NCBI RefSeq assembly: GCF_001687545.1 | Contig: NZ_CP016545.1 | Span: 915,001 to 979,000, forward strand | Source of the DNA: Paraurantiacibacter namhicola | GTDB taxonomy: Bacteria > Pseudomonadota > Alphaproteobacteria > Sphingomonadales > Sphingomonadaceae | Direction: 5' to 3' | Length of the DNA: 64,000 nucleotides | In this document: in pieces, positions 36,181 to 43,146 of the stretch | Position numbering within the stretch: position 1 is the stretch's first letter | Layout: each line of letters starts with the position of its first letter | Notes under the pieces: model-generated | What the model saw: the letters and a program-made list of their open reading frames with translations, nothing else | Databases searched by the model: none | Told to the model about the DNA's origin: nothing | Translations under genes and position numbers: made by a program

Positions 36181-37580
36181 TGATTGCTATCGGAAAAGCG
36201 CTGCGCACGGCATTGCTGGGCCTGATTGCCTTCGCGGTTGCGCAGCCCGCTGCCGCACAGGACGCGGAAAAGCCAAACATCGTCGTCATCTTCGTGGATG
36301 ACATGGCATGGGGTGACATGTCGGCCAATGGCGCCGGGGCTTGGATCGAAACGCCGCATCTCGATGCTCTCGCGGCTTCGGGCATCCGCTTCACCGACGG
36401 TTATGCAGCCTCGGCCGTTTGCGGGCCGAGCCGTGTCGGCTTGCTGACCGGCGTCTATCCCGCGCGGCTTGGCGTGTGGTGGAACCCGGATACGACCAAG
36501 GCGGAGATGCCCGAGAGCCAGCCGCTCATGCCGCAGCTGATGCGGGCGAATGGCTATGACACGGCAGTGATCGGCAAGTGGAACCTTGCGAACGAGGCGC
36601 GCTCCGTTGCCGATACCGTAATCGGGCCCATGATCTGGGGCGGCGTGTACCATCCCGGCGAAGACGGCTCCTACGAAGGCGTCGGCTACGGCTGGGGCGC
36701 GGGTGGCCACGCATCCGGGCACTGGATCGCCGAGGATGAAGACGGCGAGTACCTGACCGACTGGCTGACGCGCGGCGCGGTAAGCTATATCGACGGCCAT
36801 CGCGGCGAGAAACCGTTCTTCATGTACCTCGCGTACAACGCACCGCACAGCCCGATTGAGGCGTCGGCACGGTATCGCGAGCAGGTGTCCCACCTGCCGA
36901 CGCAGCCGATGCAATTCTACGCCGCCATGTTGCTGGCCGTGGACGATGGCGTGGGAGAGGTGCGCGCGGCGCTGGAACGGCGCGGCATGACCGAGAACAC
37001 GCTGGTCTTTTTCATCAGCGACAACGGCCCGGCGACGGACGGTTTTCGCGGTTGGCCGGAAGACTGGCCGGAAACGCAGCTGGGCGTGACCGGCTCGCTG
37101 AGCGGTCACAAGGGTGAATTGCGGGAAGGCGGCATCCGTGTGCCCTTCGTCGCAAGCTGGCCCGCGCGCATCCCGGCGGGTCAGGTCAATGCATTCCCGG
37201 TGACGACGGTGGACCTCTACCGCACCTTCGAAGACATGTTCGGACTTTCAGAGCCCTATGGCGAGCTGGCCGATGGCAACAGCCTGCTGCCCCTTCTCAC
37301 CGGACAAGCCAACGAATTGCCTTCGCGCGATATCTACTGGCAGAAGCGTATCTGCCGGAAGAATGGCAAATGCGTCGATTCCGCCGCAGTCCGGCATGGC
37401 AACTTCAAGCTGCTGTACGAAGATGGCGGAGAGCCGCAATTCTTCGACCTGGCGGCCGATCCGGGCGAGAGCGCGGACGTGAGCGCCCAGTATGCGAACC
37501 GGTTCCGCAACATGACAGGGCGTTACGCAGAGTGGAAGGCGGCCCTGCCCGAGCCAAATGGCGACAAGGCAAAGAAGTGA
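36180..37580 (+). CDS. Sulfatase 5, arylsulfatase-type (S1 family), exported
   Basis: Type I sulfatase of 466 residues with a Sec signal (ALLGLIAFAVAQPAAAQ, cleavage near AAAQ). The formylglycine site is AVCGPSRVGLLTGVYPARLG (Cys81). Metal ligands lie in VIFVDDMAWGDM and FFISDNGPATDG. KWNLANE replaces the more usual KWHLG, so the conserved His after Lys is Asn here, which could alter substrate binding. It is the second gene of the autotransporter operon, with start and stop overlapped (TGATG), and is followed 64 bases later by the FGE gene. Confidence 0.92.
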   Translation: MIAIGKALRTALLGLIAFAVAQPAAAQDAEKPNIVVIFVDDMAWGDMSANGAGAWIETPHLDALAASGIRFTDGYAASAVCGPSRVGLLTGVYPARLGVWWNPDTTKAEMPESQPLMPQLMRANGYDTAVIGKWNLANEARSVADTVIGPMIWGGVYHPGEDGSYEGVGYGWGAGGHASGHWIAEDEDGEYLTDWLTRGAVSYIDGHRGEKPFFMYLAYNAPHSPIEASARYREQVSHLPTQPMQFYAAMLLAVDDGVGEVRAALERRGMTENTLVFFISDNGPATDGFRGWPEDWPETQLGVTGSLSGHKGELREGGIRVPFVASWPARIPAGQVNAFPVTTVDLYRTFEDMFGLSEPYGELADGNSLLPLLTGQANELPSRDIYWQKRICRKNGKCVDSAAVRHGNFKLLYEDGGEPQFFDLAADPGESADVSAQYANRFRNMTGRYAEWKAALPEPNGDKAKK

Positions 37581-37644
37581 GCCTTTCGTTCGCGACAATG
37601 CCGTTCAAACTGGTGCAAGGGCGGGTGTGTAGGATGTTCGCTGT

Positions 37645-38649
37645 ATGAAGAGATCGCTCCTACTGACCGCCGGATGCGGGCTTGCCGTGTTGGTGGCATG
37701 CTCCGGCGAGACCGAGACGCAGGATATTGCCGCCGCTGCGGCTCGTGATTGCGCCGCCCTGTCGGACGAGCCGGTCCGGATTGGCGGCGGCACTTTCCGG
37801 ATGGGCCAGGCCGATGTCTACGCGGAGGAAGGACCTGTCCGCGAAACGACCGTCGACGGCTTCTGGATCGATCCGCACGAAGTAACCAATCGCCAATTCG
37901 CCGAATTCGTGGAAGAGACTGGCTATGTGACACTGGCCGAAAAGCCGGTGGATCCTGCGCTGTTCGGCGTGCCGGAAGACCAAATACCACCGGACATGCT
38001 GCAGCCTGGTTCGGCCGTGTTCACGCCGCCCGCGCAGCCCAGCATGAATTATGCCGACTGGTGGGAATACATGCCCGGTGCCAGCTGGAAAAAACCCTAC
38101 GGCCCCGATGGCGCGGAGGCCGCGCCTGACGAGCCGGTGGTGCATCTCGCATGGGAGGACATGGTTGCTTACGCAGAATGGAAAGGCGGACGCATGCCGA
38201 CGGAAGCGGAATGGGAATTCGCTGCAAGTGCGGGGCAGGAGCCCAGCAAGGACCAGCCCGAGCAGGCCAATAGCTGGCAAGGTGCCTTCCCGATGGAGAA
38301 CCGCGAAACCGACGGATTTAAGGGCATCGCGCCGGTCGGCTGCTATGCTCCCAACGCCAATGGTCTTTACGACATGGTCGGCAATGTCTGGGAAGTGACC
38401 AGCGACTACTTCCGGCCTGGTCATGATCCGGCGCAGCGCGACAATCCGCGCGGCCCGGCCCCTTCCGAAGCATACGATCCGCTCAACGCGGGCGGCTTGG
38501 AAGTCTCGCGTACGGTCAAAGGCGGCAGCTATCTGTGCGCGCCCAATTACTGCCAGCGCTACCGCCCGGCCTCGCGCCAGGGGCGTGACCCGACCATGGG
38601 CACAAGCAATGTCGGCTTCCGGCTGGCCTACGACGAGGAACCCGCCTGA
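37645..38649 (+). CDS. Formylglycine-generating enzyme (SUMF1/FGE family), predicted lipoprotein
   Basis: Oxygen- and copper-dependent enzyme that converts the Cys of C-x-P-x-R in sulfatases to formylglycine. The 334-residue protein has the FGE-sulfatase fold (GGGTFRMGQ, IDPHEVTNRQFAEFV, GGRMPTEAEWEFAA, GLYDMVGNVWEV). Crucially it has the copper-binding cysteine pair GGSYLCAPNYCQRYRPASR, Cys298 and Cys303, with the same spacing as human Cys336/Cys341, so it is a genuine FGE and not a pseudo-paralogue. The N-terminus MKRSLLLTAGCGLAVLVAC is a lipoprotein signal, which places it in the periplasm. It shares the operon with sulfatase 5 and GH10 and presumably serves all five sulfatases. Confidence 0.93.
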   Translation: MKRSLLLTAGCGLAVLVACSGETETQDIAAAAARDCAALSDEPVRIGGGTFRMGQADVYAEEGPVRETTVDGFWIDPHEVTNRQFAEFVEETGYVTLAEKPVDPALFGVPEDQIPPDMLQPGSAVFTPPAQPSMNYADWWEYMPGASWKKPYGPDGAEAAPDEPVVHLAWEDMVAYAEWKGGRMPTEAEWEFAASAGQEPSKDQPEQANSWQGAFPMENRETDGFKGIAPVGCYAPNANGLYDMVGNVWEVTSDYFRPGHDPAQRDNPRGPAPSEAYDPLNAGGLEVSRTVKGGSYLCAPNYCQRYRPASRQGRDPTMGTSNVGFRLAYDEEPA

Positions 38650-39776
38650 TGATCAGCCGCCGCGATGTGATGAAATACGGCTCGCTGGGCGCTGCGGCCT
38701 TGTCGCTGCCATCCGGCCTTGCTCGGGCAGCGGGCGGAGATGCCGTCACGCTGGATAGCCTTGCCCGCGCAAAGGGCATGCGCTTCGGCACAGCCACGGA
38801 CCAGTCGGAACTGGTCCAGCCCGATCTTGCCGCGCTCATCGCGCGCGAATGCTCGGTGGTGGTTGGCGAGAATGCGCAGAAGTGGAAGAAGCTGGAGCCG
38901 CGCGAAGGCGTCTTCCGCGATGAGAACGCGCAGGCCATCGCCGCCTTTGCCGCAATCCACGACATGGAATTGCGCGGACATTGCTTCGTCTGGAACCAGG
39001 ACGACCGTATCCCTGGCTGGCTGCTGGAGCGTGAAGACGAACTCGCGAAAAACGGTGGCGAAGGTCTGATCCGGCAGATGTGGGAACACGCGCGCCAGTT
39101 GGCCGACGCGTTCCCCACGGTCGCCTCCTGGGACGCGGTCAACGAAGTGATCACCCCCTGGGAGGGCGAAGTCCGTGACGCCTTGCTGTCGCGGATCTTG
39201 GGCGATCGGTTAATGGATGTAGGCTTTGCGATGATGCGCGAAGTCGCCCCGGAGGCGCAGCTGGTCTACAACGATTACATGAGCTGGCAAAAGCGTCCGA
39301 ACCACCGCAACGGCGTGCTAAAATTGCTGGAAGGCGCGCTGAGCCGAGGGGTGCCGATCGACGCATTGGGTATTCAGAGCCACCTCATCAATACGCTCGC
39401 CCAGCCAATCGACGAGCGCGGCTGGCGCGACTTCATGCAGAGCGTGCAGGACATGGGGCTAAAGGTTCTCATAACCGAATTGGATACCGGCGACCGATAC
39501 CTTGAGGAAACGGATCCGGCCAAGCGCGACGCCGAGATTGCCGCTTTCACAAAGGGCTATCTCGACCTCACGCTGAGCTTCGAGAACGTCGAACGGATCG
39601 TGCTCTGGTCCATCAGCGACCGCGACACCTATCTTAACCGTCCGCAATATCCGGAAGGAAAGCGGAGGCCCGATGGCTTGCCTTTTCGCGCGCATCCCTT
39701 CGATGCAGAGCTTCGAAAGCGCCCGATGTATGATGCAATTGCCGCGGCCCTCCGCTCTGCTCCAAAACGGGCCTGA
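38649..39776 (+). CDS. Glycoside hydrolase family 10 endo-1,4-beta-xylanase, Tat-exported
   Basis: Endo-acting retaining hydrolase of 375 residues. The N-terminus SRRDVMKYGSLGAAALSLP is a twin-arginine signal. GH10 residues are clear: ENAQKWKKLEP, HCFVWNQD, the acid/base Glu166 in WDAVNEV, GIQSHL, and the nucleophile Glu277 in VLITELD. No carbohydrate-binding module is attached, so it probably attacks imported oligosaccharides in the periplasm. ATG 38649 overlaps the FGE stop by one base. With sulfatases in the same operon it suggests a sulfated xylan or related beta-1,4-linked backbone, although some GH10 members have other specificities. Confidence 0.93.
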   Translation: MISRRDVMKYGSLGAAALSLPSGLARAAGGDAVTLDSLARAKGMRFGTATDQSELVQPDLAALIARECSVVVGENAQKWKKLEPREGVFRDENAQAIAAFAAIHDMELRGHCFVWNQDDRIPGWLLEREDELAKNGGEGLIRQMWEHARQLADAFPTVASWDAVNEVITPWEGEVRDALLSRILGDRLMDVGFAMMREVAPEAQLVYNDYMSWQKRPNHRNGVLKLLEGALSRGVPIDALGIQSHLINTLAQPIDERGWRDFMQSVQDMGLKVLITELDTGDRYLEETDPAKRDAEIAAFTKGYLDLTLSFENVERIVLWSISDRDTYLNRPQYPEGKRRPDGLPFRAHPFDAELRKRPMYDAIAAALRSAPKRA

Positions 39777-39875
39777 CCCAGCCGAACCGGGCCGCTTACG
39801 GAAACCCTGCCGTCTTTTGGAAGTTCGACACGGGCGTAAATAGTCCGTCGGGACATCTGCAAGCGCGCGCGTATC

Positions 39876-40573
39876 CTACGGCTCCTCCGAGTGTGATTCT
39901 CCGAGATACTCTCCGCGCATCCTCTTGTCCTTCGCAAGCTCAACCAGTGCATGGCCAGACCTTGAAGCGCCATCCCGGTATGATCGATTTTCCAGGTTCG
40001 CCTTGTAGCGCCTGGGTACGGCATTGTTGATGATGTCGAACATTCGTTGCTCCCAATGCCAGCCGTCGAGATAGAGAGCGCGCATCTTTTCGCTCCGCGA
40101 AGGACGGTACTTTTCTGCAATATAGCTGACCTCTTCCTGCGCCTCGTCCCGCCGCGCGAGGCACGCTTCCAGCTGCTCGCGCTGCTCCTTCGTCTGAGGT
40201 CCTTCGAACCGCACCTTGCCGCTCGCCGGATCGAGGATGATGTTGGCGGGATGGGGGACGGGGCGGGGCGGCTCGATACCGTCTTTCTCGCAGCGTTCGA
40301 TCTCCTGCGACCAGGCGAGCTTATATTCCACGGCCGTTCCAAACAGCGCAACGCTGCTCTCGTGGTCCACGGCCTCTACAGAAGTGACAAGCTCGGCTAG
40401 CGTCTTCTGCGCGAACCGGTTGCCCTTCATGGCCGACTTGCCAATCGCCCGGAACACGGCCTGTATGGCTGGCATCTCGATGGTCCTGTCCTCCTCGCGG
40501 ACCGTCACCGGCCGATAGCTCCGTGACGAACAAGAAGCGGAGCGGAGAAAAATCAGCGAAAGGCTGCTGCGTC
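39876..40573 (-). pseudogene. 5'-truncated DUF5681-like protein remnant
   Basis: The frame is open from just after a stop codon near 40573 to 39876 without an ATG. The first start-type codon is GTG 40508, which would give 210 residues. The sequence around it, SYRPVTVREEDRTIEMPAIQ then VFRAIGKSAMKGNRFAQK, resembles the middle of DUF5681 proteins, whose usual N-terminal basic segment with GNPKGRP is missing. DUF5681 genes are common in sphingomonad phage-like islands. The C-terminal half (KYRPSRSEKMRALYLDGWHW) is hydrophilic and unrecognised. I infer a remnant of an integrated element at the right edge of the island. It could still be expressed from GTG 40508. Confidence 0.5.
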
Positions 40574-40860
40574 AACGACCAGGCGTGGATGAAAGTGGAA
40601 TGTAGCACAGGTCGAACGCGTTCGGCGGCGGCGGCTCTCCGGCGAACTCTTGACCTTCTCACACACTGGGATACACAGATTCTCACCTTATCGGAAAACC
40701 CTAGGTTTTCTGCGGTATTTGGGAGGCCGGGAATGAGGGCTCGATTCCCTTCACCCGCTCCACTTCGTTTCGCAGGTTTGGTTCCGCCCGCCGCGCAGGC
40801 TTTGGCCGTCACTTGCCTCCGGCCTGTGACACCACCCGCTCCAAGCGCTATCGGCATTTC
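40574..40860. other. Right island edge region, no gene
   Basis: Non-coding stretch containing a short inverted repeat GAAAACC-CTA-GGTTTTC (40694-40710) and the second copy of the tRNA-Gly 3' end (40736-40762). After it come about 98 bases before the next gene. No complete tRNA, integrase or transposase is present. Confidence 0.55.
40736..40762. repeat. attR-like repeat: duplicate of tRNA-Gly 3' end
   Basis: Matches 17331-17357 at 26 of 27 positions, with bases 40741-40762 identical to the tRNA end including CCA. The upstream sequence does not fold into a tRNA, so this is a detached 3' fragment and marks the right boundary of the island. Confidence 0.85.
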
Positions 40861-41421
40861 ATGTCCGCCTTCTTCCTCGCCTTCCTGACCTGCCTGCTGG
40901 CGACGCTCCCGGGGCGTGAGGCACTGCTGCATGCGCGGCTGGCGGATGCCGGGGCAAGCGGAGGTGTGCTGGCGATCGGCTGGATCACGGCGGGGCTGAC
41001 GGCGCTGCTGTCCGCGTGGCTGGCGGGGCTGGTTGCGCCGTTCATGAACGGCAATGCCCGCCTGATGCTGGTGGCCTTCGCGCTGGCGGCGGCAGGGCTG
41101 GAACTGGCGCTGCGCCGCCATCGAAGCGCACCGAAGGAGCCGACACGCTCGCTGGGCGCAGTCACGCTGGTGCTCTTGGCAGGGCAGGTGGGTGATGCGT
41201 CGCGCTTCCTGGTCTTCGCGCTGGCCGCCTTCACCGCGGCCCCGCTGAATGTGACGCTGGGCGGCATGGCGGGCTGCGGCGCGGCATTCACGCTCGCATG
41301 GCTGGCGGGTGAGGACTGGGAACAGAAGATGCCGCTGCGCACATTGCGCTTTGCGATAGCGGGCCTGCTGGTGCTGGCCGCGCTGGCCTGCGCCGCCACG
41401 GCGCGCGGCATAATCGGCTGA
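40861..41421 (+). CDS. Small integral membrane protein, weakly GDT1/TMEM165-like
   Basis: Protein of 186 residues with about six hydrophobic segments. Two segments resemble each other in placement: LATLPGREALL in the first half and LLAGQVGDASRF in the second. These echo the duplicated E-x-G-D-K/R-T/S motifs of the GDT1/TMEM165 cation transporters in degenerate form, so transport of manganese or calcium is only a guess. ATG 40861 was chosen because it starts the first hydrophobic segment, while the longer frame from 40813 begins near the att repeat. It is the first intact chromosomal gene right of the island. Confidence 0.6.
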   Translation: MSAFFLAFLTCLLATLPGREALLHARLADAGASGGVLAIGWITAGLTALLSAWLAGLVAPFMNGNARLMLVAFALAAAGLELALRRHRSAPKEPTRSLGAVTLVLLAGQVGDASRFLVFALAAFTAAPLNVTLGGMAGCGAAFTLAWLAGEDWEQKMPLRTLRFAIAGLLVLAALACAATARGIIG

Positions 41422-41506
41422 GCCGATTACTGACACCTGCGATACTAACGAAACCGATGATGGACCTGCGCGTTGATGGGGAAACTCATAACGACAGGGG
41501 AACACC

Positions 41507-41971
41507 ATGGCCGATCGCGGCGACAATTCGAAAAGTGAACTGATGGCGGAACTGAACGGCCTGCTGGCCGATCATTTCGCGCTGTTCACCAAGACCAAGA
41601 ACTTCCACTGGCATGTAGCCGGCCCGCGCTTCCGCGACCTGCACCTGCTGTTCGACGAGCAGGCCATCGAGATCCGCGACCAGATCGACGTGATCGGCGA
41701 GCGCGTGCGCAAGAACGATGCCTATACGCTCACCTCCACCGGCAGCATCGCCAAGCACACGCAGATCAAGGATCAGGACGATGTCACGCTGACGGCGGAC
41801 GCCATGGTCAAGGAACTGCATGACGACAATGTGAAGCTGGTCGAGCGCCTGAAGCGCATGAAACCGCTGGCGGAGCAGGCGGGCGACAACGCCACGGACG
41901 GCCTGTTGGACGACTGGACCGACATGGCGGAGGAACGCGTCTGGTTCCTGCGCCAGACACTGAAGGCCTGA
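41507..41971 (+). CDS. dps: Dps family DNA-binding ferritin-like protein
   Basis: Dodecameric mini-ferritin of 154 residues that stores iron and protects DNA under starvation and peroxide stress. The diagnostic ferroxidase segments are present: TKNFHWHVAGPRFRDLHLLFDEQ (His and Asp/Glu ligands shared between subunits) and the EQAIEIRDQIDVIGERV helix. The C-terminal helix carries DDWTDMAEERVWFLRQTL. Length and lack of a signal fit Dps. The gene is monocistronic with a terminator directly downstream at 42003. Confidence 0.94.
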   Translation: MADRGDNSKSELMAELNGLLADHFALFTKTKNFHWHVAGPRFRDLHLLFDEQAIEIRDQIDVIGERVRKNDAYTLTSTGSIAKHTQIKDQDDVTLTADAMVKELHDDNVKLVERLKRMKPLAEQAGDNATDGLLDDWTDMAEERVWFLRQTLKA

Positions 41972-42002
41972 CCCGACACTCACGAATAGCAATGCAACGA
42001 CC

Positions 42003-42031
42003 GCCATGGCCCCTCGCGCCGTGGCCGTTTT
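42003..42031 (+). terminator. Rho-independent terminator after dps
   Basis: GCCATGGC and GCCGTGGC (one G-T pair) form an eight-pair stem around a seven-base loop. Two bases after the stem a TTTT run follows, then a second TTT. It lies 32 bases past the dps stop. Confidence 0.7.
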
Positions 42032-42047
42032 GCTTTAAGAGTAAGGC

Positions 42048-42668
42048 ATGGCAGAGATAGACATCGTCGAAGGCGCATCCGACGCCGACATCGCCCGGTG
42101 GATCCACGCGCAGCTGGAAGGCGCCCTGAAGGCAAACGACCAGCCCATCGCGATCAGCGTGCCGGGCGGCTCCACCCCGTTCCCGATCTTCGAGCTGCTC
42201 GTGCAGATGCCGCTGGACTGGAACCGAGTGACCGTTTGGCCGGGAGACGACCGGCAGGTGCAGGAAGACCACCCCGCCAGCAACACGGGCAAGATCCGGG
42301 CGCTGTTCGAGCCTGTCGGCGCCAATGTGGTGAAGCTGACGGTGATGGAGCAGGTCCCGCATTTCGCGCTGGTCTGGTTGGGCATGGGCGGGGACGGGCA
42401 TATCGCCAGCCTCTTTCCCAACACCGATCCGCAGGCCGACGAGGAGCGGCGCATCATCCGCCTAACCCCGGATCCCCTGCCTCCCGAGGCGCCCTTCGAC
42501 CGTGTGACCCTGACCATTCCCGCCCTGCTGGACAGCGACGGGCTGATGTTCGTGATCCGCGGCGAGGACAAGCGCGAGGTCTTCGATGCGGGCGCGCGCG
42601 GCGAGCATGACCTGCCGGTCGCGCGCCTGCTCGGCGCTGCGGGTCAGCAGGTGACGTGCTTCACCTGA
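42048..42668 (+). CDS. pgl: 6-phosphogluconolactonase
   Basis: Hydrolyses 6-phosphogluconolactone in the oxidative pentose phosphate and Entner-Doudoroff routes, which sphingomonads use for glucose. The 206 residues show the SugP isomerase-like fold of DevB-type lactonases: AISVPGGSTPFPIFELL (phosphate loop), VTVWPGDDRQV (where the usual sequence is W-x-D-E-R), LVWLGMGGDGHIASLFP with the catalytic His, and RVTLTIPALLDSD. Its 3' end is only five bases from the NUDIX gene, so the two may be co-transcribed. Confidence 0.92.
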   Translation: MAEIDIVEGASDADIARWIHAQLEGALKANDQPIAISVPGGSTPFPIFELLVQMPLDWNRVTVWPGDDRQVQEDHPASNTGKIRALFEPVGANVVKLTVMEQVPHFALVWLGMGGDGHIASLFPNTDPQADEERRIIRLTPDPLPPEAPFDRVTLTIPALLDSDGLMFVIRGEDKREVFDAGARGEHDLPVARLLGAAGQQVTCFT

Positions 42669-42672
42669 CACC

Positions 42673-43146
42673 ATGCTGAGCCTGCTTCCCGCGCCGCTCC
42701 ACCGGCTGGCGCTGCGCGCTGCGCATGCGGGCCGCAAGGCATATTGGGCGATATTTCGCCCACATATCCAGGGCGTGTGCGTGATTGCCACGAATGATGC
42801 GGGCGCGGTCCTGTTTGCCCGGCATTCCTATGGCAGCGGAAACTTTCTGCTGCCCACCGGCGGCATGAAGCGGGGCGAGGATGCGCTGGAGACCGCGCGC
42901 CGCGAGATGCGCGAGGAACTGGGCTGCGAATTGCTGGATGCCCGGGTGCTGGTGACGCATCGCAACAGCCTGCACGGAGCGAAGCACACGCAGCACCTGG
43001 TTGCAGCGCGGCTCGACGCCACGCCGCAGCCGGACGGACGGGAGGTGCTGGAGGCGCGCTTCTTCGCGCCGGATGCCCTGCCGGACCCGGTCACCCCGCG
43101 CACCCGTCGCCAGCTTGAATTATGGGCTGCGTCTAAAGCAGGTTGA
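42673..43146 (+). CDS. NUDIX hydrolase
   Basis: Hydrolase of 157 residues acting on a nucleoside diphosphate linked to another moiety. The Nudix box is complete: G-x5-E-x7-R-E-x2-E-E-x-G within GGMKRGEDALETARREMREE followed by LG. The N-terminal 35 residues are amphipathic (LHRLALRAAHAGRKAYWAIF). Substrate cannot be deduced from the sequence. It converges on dinB, and the two 3' ends overlap by 14 bases. Confidence 0.9.
   Translation: MLSLLPAPLHRLALRAAHAGRKAYWAIFRPHIQGVCVIATNDAGAVLFARHSYGSGNFLLPTGGMKRGEDALETARREMREELGCELLDARVLVTHRNSLHGAKHTQHLVAARLDATPQPDGREVLEARFFAPDALPDPVTPRTRRQLELWAASKAG

Larger units (their letters stand above)
17358..40762. mobile_element. tRNA-Gly genomic island carrying a sulfated-polysaccharide utilisation locus
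   Basis: The region is bounded by a 22-base exact direct repeat of the tRNA-Gly 3' end. Inside are five sulfatases, a formylglycine-generating enzyme, GH3, GH10, LacI, a FucP-type permease, a TonB-dependent receptor, an EF-hand protein and an autotransporter. Genes outside are ordinary housekeeping. Base composition inside looks lower in GC than both flanks. No integrase, transposase or conjugation gene was seen. A 5'-truncated DUF5681 remnant at the right edge suggests the mobility module has decayed or was never carried. Confidence 0.8.

Noticed and set aside
39876-40508. Integrase gene at the right island edge
   Set aside because: The product has no tyrosine-recombinase R-H-R-Y pattern or serine-recombinase motif, and it resembles part of DUF5681 instead.
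40736-40762. Second tRNA-Gly gene
   Set aside because: Only the 3' 27 bases match. No D arm, anticodon arm or 5' acceptor strand precedes it, so it is an att-like fragment.
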